This document shows positions 9,192 through 18,609 of a DNA stretch of 64,000 bases, one piece after another (positions within the stretch are counted from its first letter, which is position 1; each line of letters opens with the position of its first letter). A program made the position numbers and the translations under genes. Under the pieces are notes generated by a model. That model did no database searches. It saw nothing but the letters and a program-made list of their open reading frames with translations, and was not told the origin of the DNA. This stretch comes from Seonamhaeicola sp. (GTDB taxonomy: Bacteria; Bacteroidota; Bacteroidia; Flavobacteriales; Flavobacteriaceae): contig NZ_JANQJQ010000048.1 in the NCBI RefSeq assembly GCF_028281565.1, positions 186,001 through 250,000 on the forward strand. The letters are read 5' to 3'.

Positions 9192-10310
9192 CTAAAACTG
9201 CATTCCTAAATTGGCCTTATTATCAAAATCAAATAACGTGGCATTTTCCCAATGTGAGCCCTCACCCCATTGGGTAGCACAGTTTGTAGACACCCAGGCA
9301 GGTTCCCAGTAGATCAAACCTTCTCCACCTGCTGTTTCAATGGCTTCTTTTAATTTTTTTAAATAGTTTAATTGCCCGGACTGGGTGGCAGGGTATCCTT
9401 CTATTAATGAACTATCTCCCATTATATTATGTGCTGAATCTTTTGCCTCCAGTGTAAATGGATAGGCTGTTTCAACCACCATTAGTCTTTTCTTATAGGT
9501 TTGTATTAAAGTTTGTAAAGGCATGGAAATATTGTCCAGATCGTAGTCGGACCATTGTGGATAATATGAGAGTCCTATCCATTCAAAATCCATAACGCCA
9601 CTGGCAACAGCATCTTTAAACCACCAAAGGGCATTTTCAGGTTGAGCAATATGCAGCAGTACATCTACATTTTTGTTTTTCGCTATTTCAATAGCTCTGA
9701 CGGCACGAATGCCTTGATTTATTAAGTAGCTGTTTCGACCCCAATCAATTGGCCATTTCACATCTCCTTGTTGCAATATCATGGCGTTAATTTCATTTCC
9801 TATCTGAACCATTTCCGGTAACAAGCCTTCTTCAGATAGATTATTTAACACTTCAAATGTGTACTGATACATTGCATTTCCCAGAGCAACAGTATCATCC
9901 AGATAACTGATCCATGCTGCCGGTATTTCTTGCCTTCCGGGGTCGGCCCAGGTATCTGAATAATGAAAATCTAAAAGTACCTGCATGCCATAACCTTTAG
10001 CTCTGGCTATGGTTTTTTTCACATCATCATAATTGGAATATGAGGTCCAGGAAGGGTTATGCCATAAGCGCACCCTTACCAGATTTGTTCCTGCATCCGC
10101 AAAAATTTCAAAAGGATCTTGAACCTCATTAAGCTCATTCCTATAAACCGCACCGCAATCTTCCATTTCATTAACATATGACAGGTCTGCTCCTTTATAA
10201 AAATCAAGACCGGTTGTGGAAGGTTCATTAGTTTCATCTGACATTTCCTGACCAGCGCATGCCATTATTAAAAGCATCAGGAATATTATCCAAAAACTTA
10301 TCTTTTTCAT
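9192..10310 (-). CDS. GH53 endo-beta-1,4-galactanase lipoprotein
   Basis: Hydrolyses internal beta-1,4-galactosyl bonds of pectic galactan or type I arabinogalactan. The lipoprotein signal (IMAC, Cys18) predicts a surface or outer-membrane location. GH53 hallmarks are FYKGADLSYVNEMED at the start of the barrel (residues 37-51), LVRVRLW, LDFHYSDTWADPGRQ (from residue 113), acid/base Glu173 in IGNEIN and nucleophile Glu280 in VVETAYP. The length of 372 aa is standard for a single-domain GH53. This gene is the main evidence that the PUL targets beta-1,4-galactan. Confidence 0.93.
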   Translation of the reverse strand: MKKISFWIIFLMLLIMACAGQEMSDETNEPSTTGLDFYKGADLSYVNEMEDCGAVYRNELNEVQDPFEIFADAGTNLVRVRLWHNPSWTSYSNYDDVKKTIARAKGYGMQVLLDFHYSDTWADPGRQEIPAAWISYLDDTVALGNAMYQYTFEVLNNLSEEGLLPEMVQIGNEINAMILQQGDVKWPIDWGRNSYLINQGIRAVRAIEIAKNKNVDVLLHIAQPENALWWFKDAVASGVMDFEWIGLSYYPQWSDYDLDNISMPLQTLIQTYKKRLMVVETAYPFTLEAKDSAHNIMGDSSLIEGYPATQSGQLNYLKKLKEAIETAGGEGLIYWEPAWVSTNCATQWGEGSHWENATLFDFDNKANLGMQF

Positions 10311-10323
10311 TAATACAAGGTTT

Positions 10324-11061
10324 TTAATTGAGTAAAAAATCTTTTACCTGATTTATCCAAAGCCTGTACCCATTTTCATTTAAATGTACGCCATCAGTAG
10401 ATAATTCCATATCCATGGAATCATCATCCAAAGCAAAATAATTATGTAGGTCTATTAATTTGTAAGACTCTGTTGCCTCAGAATCTTTAAGCATTGTATT
10501 GGTTAATCGTATTTTGCTTTTAAGCTTTTCCGTTGTGGTAGGTAAAATAGTTTGAACATAAATTTCAGTTTCAGGACTTTCTTCATAAATTCTCCTCACT
10601 ATGCTAATAATGTTATCATAAACTTTTTGTGATGACATATCCTCTCTAAACAAATCATTAATACCTATAAGTATAAAGAGTTGTGATGGCTTAAAGTAAA
10701 TAAGTTCATCTAATCTGGCTAATACCCCATCTGTAGTGTCTCCTGCTATACCTCTATTTTTCACTTTTGAATTATTGAAACGGATACCCCAGTTTCCTCC
10801 CTGCTCGGTAATACTATTTCCTAAAAAAACAACATCATTATTTTCTAAAGGGTTTTCCTTAAATTCCTTTATTCTTATAGGGTAATGCCCTCTGGCCCAT
10901 TCAGAATGTGTAGCTATCAATACAGTATCCGAAGGATATAAACTATTTAGGTCTTGTTGTTCTTTTTTAATTGATTCCGGTGATGTGCCACATCCAAAAA
11001 TAAAATACAGGCAAACCAGGAGCACAACAGACTTATTAATTAAAAATATAGTTTTAAACAT
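10324..11061 (-). CDS. SGNH/GDSL-family esterase lipoprotein
   Basis: A 245-aa lipoprotein (FGCG, Cys24) with an SGNH hydrolase fold. The nucleophile Ser83 lies in FLGNSITEQ, the oxyanion Gly is in RGIAGDT (about 103-109), Asn135 is in IGIND, and the catalytic Asp223/His226 pair is in TDGVHLN. Families of this type in PULs are usually carbohydrate O-acetylesterases, so removal of acetyl groups from galactan or pectin side chains is the likely role. It is the first gene after the SusE-like gene, beyond a 139-bp gap holding a hairpin, and is 13 bp upstream of GH53. Confidence 0.82.
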   Translation of the reverse strand: MFKTIFLINKSVVLLVCLYFIFGCGTSPESIKKEQQDLNSLYPSDTVLIATHSEWARGHYPIRIKEFKENPLENNDVVFLGNSITEQGGNWGIRFNNSKVKNRGIAGDTTDGVLARLDELIYFKPSQLFILIGINDLFREDMSSQKVYDNIISIVRRIYEESPETEIYVQTILPTTTEKLKSKIRLTNTMLKDSEATESYKLIDLHNYFALDDDSMDMELSTDGVHLNENGYRLWINQVKDFLLN

Positions 11062-11121
11062 TCTAATATATTTTGATGATTATTGAGTCTTTGATTATTT
11101 GAAGCCGGTTTAAATAAAGAC

Positions 11122-11155
11122 ATCCATCCAACATCAATAATGGTATTGAATGGAT
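11122..11155 (-). promoter_or_regulatory. Intra-operon stem-loop between the SusE-like and esterase genes
   Basis: ATCCAT (11122-11127) pairs with ATGGAT (11150-11155), and inner TCAAT pairs with ATTGA. No strong T-run follows on the minus strand. It separates the receptor/binding genes from the enzymes and may be a processing or stabilising structure that sets different mRNA levels for the two halves. This role is inferred from position only. Confidence 0.4.
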
Positions 11156-11199
11156 TCTTTAAAACTCAACTAAAATATTAAGACTACTATTAAATACTA

Positions 11200-12375
11200 T
11201 TATTGTGCTACCAGAACAATTGTTTTATCCAACTCATTTATCGTTATCTCAAAATCGCCTTCGTTACCAACAAATTTGAAGTGACCATCCCCATTGTCTT
11301 CCAATAAAGGATCTATTGTATAACCTAAATCTGAAAAGAAAGTATATCCATAAGCAGGATCCCAGACATCCTTTGCAATGTAAAATGAAAATGCTGACCC
11401 CCATTGCCCATAACCAAGAGCAACTATAGCTTGACGAATATAAGCTGATGTTTCTGGCATTCTGACATTATCATCAAATGTCCACCCGTTAACAGTGGTC
11501 CCGTCACCAACAATGTAATAGGAAATAGACGGTTCTACAACGATGGTTCTGTCCTTCTCATTAACGGTTAACTGATATACGCCTTCAGTTCCCACAAATT
11601 TAAAATGACCATCTCCGTTGTCTTCTAACAGAGGATCAATGTTGTAACCATTGTCAGCATAATGGGTATATCCATAAGATACTGACCAATCATCTTTCTC
11701 CGGATAAAATGAAAATGCCGAACCCCATTGCCCATAGCCCAGTGCCACCCTGGCAGTTCTTATTTTACTTTCTATTTCATCTAAGGTTACATTGTCGTCA
11801 AATGTCCAGCCATTCGCTGTAGTCCCATCACCCACTATGTAAAAAGGTTCTCCGGGAACAAATTCACTAGTCTCTTCAATCCAAAGCATATCAATTTTTT
11901 GAATATCAGAAAACATTTCAACTAAGTTTGGCGTACCTTCTCCAATTGCTGCGCGAACTCTAAAATATACTGAACCCGTATTATTTGGATCTCCATTGCT
12001 GTCAGTGGTTTCGGGATCTGAATCTAAACCGAGAACAAAAGCGAAATTTAAAAGTTGCCGAACTGTAACCGCTATGTTATTACCAGCGGTAGTACCTAAC
12101 AGCTCATAGGATTCCAAAAGCGGATCTGTTGAAGCGTGTAACTCGTACATGACATTAGTTGGCACCCCAAAATCGGCTTTTGACCAAATGAAACGCTCTG
12201 CTATATTTTCTTCTGTGTCTTCAGATAATAAATACTGTGCGGCAAATGAAGTATTAAGAAAAGTAACGCTATCATTAGTTGGATCAACAATTTGAATTGG
12301 GTCAAACTCAGTATCACATGAGTTTAATGTAACCATCATTGTTACAGCTACTAAAAAGTTAAATATATTTTTCAT
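11200..12375 (-). CDS. SusE/SusF-like surface glycan-binding lipoprotein with a duplicated C-terminal module
   Basis: A 391-aa lipoprotein (LNSC, Cys19) with an N-terminal SusE-type domain (about 20-170: DPTNDSVTFLNTSFAAQY, then MYELHASTDP). Two near-identical modules of roughly 105 residues follow, each beginning YIVGDGTT.NGWTFDDN and ending in DPLLEDNGDGHFKFVG plus a short beta-strand pair. Each module resembles the starch-binding-like domains of SusE/SusF and would bind glycan at the cell surface. It sits directly downstream of SusC and SusD (19 bp after SusD). The ligand is inferred to be galactan from the neighbouring GH53. Confidence 0.87.
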   Translation of the reverse strand: MKNIFNFLVAVTMMVTLNSCDTEFDPIQIVDPTNDSVTFLNTSFAAQYLLSEDTEENIAERFIWSKADFGVPTNVMYELHASTDPLLESYELLGTTAGNNIAVTVRQLLNFAFVLGLDSDPETTDSNGDPNNTGSVYFRVRAAIGEGTPNLVEMFSDIQKIDMLWIEETSEFVPGEPFYIVGDGTTANGWTFDDNVTLDEIESKIRTARVALGYGQWGSAFSFYPEKDDWSVSYGYTHYADNGYNIDPLLEDNGDGHFKFVGTEGVYQLTVNEKDRTIVVEPSISYYIVGDGTTVNGWTFDDNVRMPETSAYIRQAIVALGYGQWGSAFSFYIAKDVWDPAYGYTFFSDLGYTIDPLLEDNGDGHFKFVGNEGDFEITINELDKTIVLVAQ

Positions 12376-12394
12376 GATTTGTTTTTTAATTAAA

Positions 12395-13954
12395 TTAATA
12401 ACCTGGGTTTTGGGTTAGGTTTGGGTTAGCCAACAGGTCCGGAGTTGGAATAGGGAATAAATTAAATTTTGGGTCCACGGCTGTTCCTCCAATTACCCCG
12501 CCTTTCCAGGCCCATAAATACGTGCCGGTTGTTAATCTGTCAAACCTGATTAAATCAGTTCTACGGTGCATTTCCCAGTACAACTCACGTGCTCTTTCAT
12601 CAAGAATAAAATCTAATGTCAGTTCTGAAGAGTTAATATTACCAAGGGCACTTGACGGATCACTATCATAGGCACGACCTCTAATTCTGTTTATATAATT
12701 AAGTGCCTGGGATTGGTCACCTCCCTGTCCACCTCTTAATACGGCTTCAGCATAGATTAAGTATATTTCGGCCAATCTAAATACCGGAAAATCTATATCC
12801 GACAAATTTCCGAAGGTATTGTTTTGCGGCATTGGGTTACCTTCACGATCTACATTTCTGTACTTGAAGGCTGAAAACCCATCTGTGCTTTTCTTTATAT
12901 TTTCAACCTCCAGTTGCTGACCGTCCGTGTAAAACTGAGCCCTTTTATCAATGGTAGTATCATAAGTAGGAAACAGGGCCGGAATTTGTTGGGTAAACCT
13001 AAACGCGCTCCAAGAACCGGACATACCGTTTATAGACTGCGGCACTCCCGCAGCACCTAAGGCTAAGAAGTTTGTTCCATACCAGGTTTGAAAACTACTG
13101 TCATAATTAATGGTCCAAATGAATTCCTGGCCATTTTGGCTATTGTCCCCAAGCATCAGCCAGGAATAATCTGAAATTAATGAGAACCCGGATGCAATTA
13201 CTTTACTCGAATAGGTGATGGCTTCGGTATAATGAGGTTCTCCGGTATAAACCTCAGCATTCAAATACATTCTTGATAACAGAGCCCATGCTGCAGCTTT
13301 ATCCGGTCTTCCTCGCTCATTAGTTCCGGGATCGAGTAATTTGCTTTCAATTTGAGTTAATTCAGATTCTATCCAATCGAAAAGATCCGCACGTTTGATT
13401 TGCTTCGGGCTGGAATTTCCTAAGTCTTCAACAGTTGGAAATGGTGGATTGCCATAGTGATCCATTAAAACCCAGAAACAGAATGCTCTTAGAAACTTAA
13501 TTTCTGCCTGAAACACTTCAATTTCTTCTATCTCAGAACTTGAAAAGCCTCTTGCATTTAAATTATCTGCAGAAGACTCAATAATAAAGTTATTACTCTC
13601 TGTAACAATTTTTAATACATCGTTGTATAAGAAAGATAAGGCTGGAGTATCGGCGCTCCATGCTAGATCATGGTACAGTAAATTATTGTCGTCTCCCCAA
13701 GTACTTACCGCCATATCCGTGGTATATTCCTGCATTTCCCAGTTATACCTTAAAAAGGTTCCATATATTAAATTGGAGTATACAGAGGCTAAACTTTGCT
13801 TATAACCTTCCAGATCCGAATATTGTATTTCGTTTGTGATAATATTCGTAGGTGTCTTTTCCAGGTCATCTGTACACGAAAAGAAGCATACAGCAAGTAT
13901 AACGAAAGCAAATAAACTGCCAGAAGTGATTTTGATTAAATTTTTCATTTTCAA
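12395..13954 (-). CDS. SusD/RagB-family outer-membrane nutrient-binding lipoprotein (519 aa)
   Basis: The substrate-binding lid of the SusCD importer. It has a lipoprotein signal (FFSC, Cys27), TPR-like helices and the typical SusD C-terminal blocks FPVFRLAEIYLIYAEAVLRG, ALNYINRIRGRAY and ERARELYWEMHRRTDLIRFD. The protein ends NPNLTQNPGY, the usual SusD ending. The gene starts 5 bp after the SusC stop, so the two are co-translated or at least co-transcribed. Confidence 0.95.
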   Translation of the reverse strand: MKMKNLIKITSGSLFAFVILAVCFFSCTDDLEKTPTNIITNEIQYSDLEGYKQSLASVYSNLIYGTFLRYNWEMQEYTTDMAVSTWGDDNNLLYHDLAWSADTPALSFLYNDVLKIVTESNNFIIESSADNLNARGFSSSEIEEIEVFQAEIKFLRAFCFWVLMDHYGNPPFPTVEDLGNSSPKQIKRADLFDWIESELTQIESKLLDPGTNERGRPDKAAAWALLSRMYLNAEVYTGEPHYTEAITYSSKVIASGFSLISDYSWLMLGDNSQNGQEFIWTINYDSSFQTWYGTNFLALGAAGVPQSINGMSGSWSAFRFTQQIPALFPTYDTTIDKRAQFYTDGQQLEVENIKKSTDGFSAFKYRNVDREGNPMPQNNTFGNLSDIDFPVFRLAEIYLIYAEAVLRGGQGGDQSQALNYINRIRGRAYDSDPSSALGNINSSELTLDFILDERARELYWEMHRRTDLIRFDRLTTGTYLWAWKGGVIGGTAVDPKFNLFPIPTPDLLANPNLTQNPGY

Positions 13955-13959
13955 TTTTT

Positions 13960-16900
13960 TTAAAAGTTCAGATTAACACCTAAAGCATAAATTCTTGGCA
14001 CCGGATACGAATTCTCATAGCCTCCCAAAGCCTCAGGATCACGACCTGTATATTTGGTTATGATAAACACATTCTGTACCGATAGGTTTACATTTAAATC
14101 TATACCCGAATTTTCCTGTAATTTCTTAAATGTGTATCCCATATTTATATTATCTAACTTCAGGAATGACGCATTTTGTAAATAATAGTCACTGAATGAC
14201 TGAGTCCCATTTTGATTTTGAAACCCTGTATTAAAGTAGGACTCATGCAAGTTTTGAGATACCTGCCAGGTAGTAATTGCTATGGCATCATCCAAAGGTT
14301 TGTAAAAAATATGATGTCCGATATTAGCATGTGCTGCGGCCCCAAAGTTCCAGTTTTTGTAATTAACGGCTGTTGTAAATCCCAGAAGGTAATCCGGAAT
14401 GGCCGATTTATCTGTTATGTACCTGTCATCTTCATTAATTATTCCGTCATTATTAAGGTCTACCATTTGACCTTCGATTGGATGGCCATTTTCATTATAG
14501 ACTTGCCTGTATAAATAAAAAGTATTACGCTGATACCCGATAGTATTCACTAATGTTGCATCACTAAACAGGCCTACTTTGTCATCATCATTATCTGTCA
14601 ACTTGGTAATCTTTCCATCGTTAAAAGTGAAATTCAGATTTAGTCGCCAATTAAAGTCTTCTTTTTGAATAGGAACGGCATTAAGAGCTAATTCAACGCC
14701 CTTATTCTCCATGTTACCTATATTTAGTAGCAATTCATTATCAAAATTAGCACCTAAAGGAATTACCGTTCTGTTTAAAAGGTCTTTTGTTTCCCTGTAG
14801 TATGCATCAATGCTACCCGACAATCTGTTGTTAAAAAACCCAAAGTCCAATCCAACATTATAAGATTCTGTTTGCTCCCATTTTAGATTCGGATTGAAAG
14901 CACTTGGAGTCACAGTGCTGAATCTATTATTGCCCAATATATATTGAAATGATGCTTCTCCCTGGTTATATCCCGGTATATATTCATAATTTCCAATACC
15001 ATCTTGCTGACCTGTTACACCATAACTTAATCGAAGTTTTAAATCGGAAAATGTTTTGCTCTCAATAAGAAAATTTTCTTGATTTATTTTCCATGCCAGT
15101 GCAAATGCCGGGAACGTCCCCCATCTGTTATCTTTTGAAAACCTGGAAGACCCATCATGTCGCACAGAGGCTGTTAACAGGTATTTGTTGTTAAAACTAT
15201 AATTTAATCTACCATAAAATGATATCAATGCGTTACTTGGCTCATCAAAAGGAAAAGCAGGAACACTATTAGGAAATACTTCCCCGTTAAAATTTGTTGT
15301 AGGGTAATTGTAATTTGTTCTTAAAAAGTCGTTATACGAATAGCCAACGGTTAGATCGAATTTGCTTTTCAGTGATTCTAACTCTTTACTATAAAACAGA
15401 TAAGATTCAAGGAGTTTGTTTTCAACTTCATTGGACGGATTAGCATCAAAGACAGACCCGCCTGAAATAGCCGATGGGAAATAATTATCCGGGGCAACTT
15501 CTCTCCATTGTCCTCTTGCTAAATCTATTCCTGCATTAAGGTTTATGTGAAGATCCGGGAGAAAATGGAACTTATAATCTAATTGGAGATTACCAATGAA
15601 TCTTTTGCTTTTATTCCTTCTGTCTAATTGTTCCAAAACACTAACCGGGTTGGGTATGGCCAGTGCCGGATTGGTAGCAAACTGAGTATATTGAAAGTAA
15701 CCCCCATAGGTCTGGTCATCAACATATACAGGCTGCGTAGGGTCGAATGCCTGAGCTAAATAAAATATATCACTCGCCAGTTGCTGATCTTCTATGGATC
15801 CTTTTAAGTTTAAATTTACCTTCAAATGATTATCAAAAAATGAAGGACTTAGATTTAACAGGGCTGTTACTCTTTCATATTCGTCTGTTTTTACTATACC
15901 ATCTTGCTTCAAATAACTTAAAGAGGCGCGATAGGGTATGTTTTTAACAGAGCCGCTAGCACTTAAATTCATTTCTGCTGCCAATGCTATTTGATAAATC
16001 TCTTCTTGCCAATTGGTATTTGCATCTCCAACCGGGGTAGAACTTCTACCTAAATCATCAACTACACTTCGGTACTCATCTCCGGTTAATACAGGTATTA
16101 ATTCCATAACTTCAGACACCCTTGTATTAGAGGTCACATTGATATTAAAATCACCTAACCTCCCCTTTTTTGTAGTTATGATTATGACACCATTGGAAGC
16201 TCTTGACCCGTATATAGCTGAAGCAGACGCATCCTTTAGCACTGTAAAATTCTCAATATCATTTGGGTTTAACTGACTTAAAACACCGGGGCCGTTATTG
16301 CCTCCTTCCAATGGTATGCCATCAATTACTATTAGAGGGTCATTACTTGCATTTAGTGATGCCCCTCCTCTTATTAAAATATTACTACCGGCACCCGGGC
16401 GACCACTTTGAGGTGTAATTTGGATACCTGGTAATTGATTTGCAATGAGGCCTTCCGCATTTGTTACAGGCACATTATGAAATTTTTTCGAATCGATTGA
16501 TGCTACGGATCCCGTTAAGTCTTTCTTTTTGGTTGTTCCATATCCAATAACGATCACTTCATCTAAATTTGCTGCATCTTCTTGTAGCTTTACGGATAAA
16601 TTTGTTTGACCATTCAGCTCCAACTCGATGGTTTGAAAGCCTAAATATGAAATAACAAGCACAGCATTTACATTACTTACGCTTAATGAAAAATTACCGT
16701 CAAAATCTGTTTGGGTACCATTGGTGGTTCCTTTTTCAATGATATTAGCTCCCGGTAAAGGTTGATTGGCTTCATCTGTGACCAATCCGGTAATTTCAAC
16801 GCTTTGTTCAACATCTGTTTGATTGACATTAAAGGAGGATGAATCTTTCTTAATAATAATAGTCTCATTACTTGAAACTTCAAATTTCCAATTGCTGGAA

Positions 16901-17205
16901 TTGAGGCTTTGATCTAATAGTTTTGTCAATTCGATCTCCCCTTTTTTCAACTGAATTTTAGGGGTATTCTTAAACAAACTTCTGGGATAGATGAAACTAT
17001 AATTTGTTTGTTTCTTAATTATTCTAAAAACCTGATTAACTGTTACCAATTGATCTTTATCGATAGTGACTTTTGTCTGAGAGAATGAACTTTCAGATGT
17101 AAGACTAAAGACGGTGGTACAAAATAGAATGATAAAAGTTCTCATAATAATCAACAGCAGCCGTTTTCGCAATCGGAAACCGTAATTAGTAAATTTAATT
17201 TTCAT
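13960..17205 (-). CDS. SusC/RagA-type TonB-dependent receptor with STN domain (1081 aa)
   Basis: The full-length outer-membrane glycan importer of the galactan PUL. A basic leader and hydrophobic signal (about 1-43, ending SSFSQ) precede an STN domain (about 45-120). A carboxypeptidase-regulatory-like domain (about 137-212) is followed by the plug, with VIVIGYGTTKKKDLTGSVAS, NDPLIVIDGIPLEGG and LKDASASAIYGSRASNGVII, and then a barrel ending in YALGVNLNF. The STN domain and the upstream FecR gene (107 bp away) place it in a sigma-regulated relay. It pairs with the SusD at 12395-13954. Confidence 0.96.
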   Translation of the reverse strand: MKIKFTNYGFRLRKRLLLIIMRTFIILFCTTVFSLTSESSFSQTKVTIDKDQLVTVNQVFRIIKKQTNYSFIYPRSLFKNTPKIQLKKGEIELTKLLDQSLNSSNWKFEVSSNETIIIKKDSSSFNVNQTDVEQSVEITGLVTDEANQPLPGANIIEKGTTNGTQTDFDGNFSLSVSNVNAVLVISYLGFQTIELELNGQTNLSVKLQEDAANLDEVIVIGYGTTKKKDLTGSVASIDSKKFHNVPVTNAEGLIANQLPGIQITPQSGRPGAGSNILIRGGASLNASNDPLIVIDGIPLEGGNNGPGVLSQLNPNDIENFTVLKDASASAIYGSRASNGVIIITTKKGRLGDFNINVTSNTRVSEVMELIPVLTGDEYRSVVDDLGRSSTPVGDANTNWQEEIYQIALAAEMNLSASGSVKNIPYRASLSYLKQDGIVKTDEYERVTALLNLSPSFFDNHLKVNLNLKGSIEDQQLASDIFYLAQAFDPTQPVYVDDQTYGGYFQYTQFATNPALAIPNPVSVLEQLDRRNKSKRFIGNLQLDYKFHFLPDLHINLNAGIDLARGQWREVAPDNYFPSAISGGSVFDANPSNEVENKLLESYLFYSKELESLKSKFDLTVGYSYNDFLRTNYNYPTTNFNGEVFPNSVPAFPFDEPSNALISFYGRLNYSFNNKYLLTASVRHDGSSRFSKDNRWGTFPAFALAWKINQENFLIESKTFSDLKLRLSYGVTGQQDGIGNYEYIPGYNQGEASFQYILGNNRFSTVTPSAFNPNLKWEQTESYNVGLDFGFFNNRLSGSIDAYYRETKDLLNRTVIPLGANFDNELLLNIGNMENKGVELALNAVPIQKEDFNWRLNLNFTFNDGKITKLTDNDDDKVGLFSDATLVNTIGYQRNTFYLYRQVYNENGHPIEGQMVDLNNDGIINEDDRYITDKSAIPDYLLGFTTAVNYKNWNFGAAAHANIGHHIFYKPLDDAIAITTWQVSQNLHESYFNTGFQNQNGTQSFSDYYLQNASFLKLDNINMGYTFKKLQENSGIDLNVNLSVQNVFIITKYTGRDPEALGGYENSYPVPRIYALGVNLNF

Positions 17206-17251
17206 AAATTAGCTTCGTTTAGTTAGACATTTAATTGTTTAATTGAATCTG

Positions 17252-17301
17252 AAAGAGGGACGAAGTTGACGCACGACCAAATGTTTGACTTCGCTCTCTT
17301 T
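17252..17301 (+). terminator. Two-part hairpin with T-run between fecR and susC, oriented on the + strand
   Basis: Arms AAAGAG (17252-17257) with CTCTTT (17296-17301) and CGAAGT (17261-17266) with ACTTCG (17288-17293) form a bulged stem. A T-rich stretch follows on the + strand. Both neighbouring genes are on the minus strand, so as an intrinsic terminator it is antisense. The same arrangement occurs at 1459-1486. Confidence 0.45.
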
Positions 17302-17311
17302 TTATTTTCAT

Positions 17312-18478
17312 TTATTTAATGATCAGAATTTTGTCTTTAAATTCGTAGTCATTTATAATTCCAAAATCTTTAATTGCAGCTATTATTTTCTCGATATCCT
17401 GATCTTTTCTTAAAAGACCAATAAACTCTTCGTCTTCAACACGCTCATTTTCAAAAATAACCTCCATATCATACCACCTGGACAATACTTTCATTATATC
17501 TTTTAATGATGCATTTTCAAAACTAAAAATGCCATCTTTCCAGGAAATTTCATTATACACGTCTACCGTGGACACTTCAACTGTACCTGAATTGATATCT
17601 AGTTTTGATTGTTGATTTGGAATTAAATTTTGCTTTTTATTCTCAAAATTGATAGTTACATTACCCTCTACTAAAGTCGTATAAACATTAGTCTCATCTT
17701 TATAAGCTTTGATATTGAACTCCGTACCTAAGACTTCTACTTCTTGTGATTTATTTAATACGATAAACTTAGAACCATTATGCTCAACACTTGAAGTTAC
17801 ATCAAAATACGCTTCGCCATAAACCAATTCCACCTGACGTGTTTCTCCTTCAATGAAACTAACCGGATATTTCAATTGAGACTCTGAATTCAACCAAACC
17901 TTTGTTCCGTCTGACAGCACTATATAAAATTGTCCGCCTCTAGGAATGGTCAGGTAATTGTATACCAGTTCTTGAGTTTTCCTGTCTCCGGCTTCATAAA
18001 CAATTTGCTCCCCATTACTGTTGGCATTTGAGGTTTGAAAGGAAGCACCTTTTTCTAAAGACACTTGCTCGCCATTTGCTAAAGTTAAGGTGGCCTTGTC
18101 TGTGCCCGGCTCTATGATACTTGTATTTACAATGACCGGTTCAACAATATCAGTTGTCCCTTCTCCTTTATTTAGAAATACTGTAAGCGCAACAATTAGC
18201 AGTACAGATGCTGCCGCAACATACCTATAAATTGGTTGTTTCTTGATCCTGTAGATAAACGATTTCTCCTTTCTTATAGCTGTCAATAATCGTTCTACGG
18301 CAACATCCGTTTCAGGATCATTCATACTATAGTTAATAGCGAAATGGGCCTTTACATAGTCCTTAAATAAGGCTTTATTGGAATCCTTTTCAATCCATTC
18401 TGAAAGTGTATCCAAATCGGACACTGATGCCGAATTGGTTAAGTATTTAACTATTATTTTTTCAATCTTTGGAGTCAT
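17312..18478 (-). CDS. FecR-family anti-sigma factor (388 aa)
   Basis: Inner-membrane regulator paired with the divergent ECF sigma at 18610 and the STN-SusC downstream. It has a cytoplasmic N-terminal part, a membrane segment at about 85-103 (YVAAASVLLIVALTVFL), and a FecR domain around 175-290 with LSDGTKVWLNSESQLKYPV and VEVLGTEFNIKAY. The C-terminal DUF4974-type domain (about 318-388) begins at GIFSFENASLKDIMKVLSRW. It has the same architecture as the FecR at 1561-2709, so the two loci are paralogous regulatory cassettes. Confidence 0.93.
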   Translation of the reverse strand: MTPKIEKIIVKYLTNSASVSDLDTLSEWIEKDSNKALFKDYVKAHFAINYSMNDPETDVAVERLLTAIRKEKSFIYRIKKQPIYRYVAAASVLLIVALTVFLNKGEGTTDIVEPVIVNTSIIEPGTDKATLTLANGEQVSLEKGASFQTSNANSNGEQIVYEAGDRKTQELVYNYLTIPRGGQFYIVLSDGTKVWLNSESQLKYPVSFIEGETRQVELVYGEAYFDVTSSVEHNGSKFIVLNKSQEVEVLGTEFNIKAYKDETNVYTTLVEGNVTINFENKKQNLIPNQQSKLDINSGTVEVSTVDVYNEISWKDGIFSFENASLKDIMKVLSRWYDMEVIFENERVEDEEFIGLLRKDQDIEKIIAAIKDFGIINDYEFKDKILIIK

Positions 18479-18609
18479 TTGTTCTGAACATTCATTTTAC
18501 TTATAGCAAAGCAGAATTAAAAAACCCTTGCTTTTTTAATAAGTTTTTTTAGTTTTTATTAAATTTTTAATGACTTTTACGTAAAATTTGATTGATTTTA
18601 ATTGCTATT

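Noticed and set aside
18592-18609. TTG start of the sigma factor at 18592
   Set aside because: The six extra codons are hydrophobic and atypical for the family; the ATG at 18610 gives a normal N-terminus.
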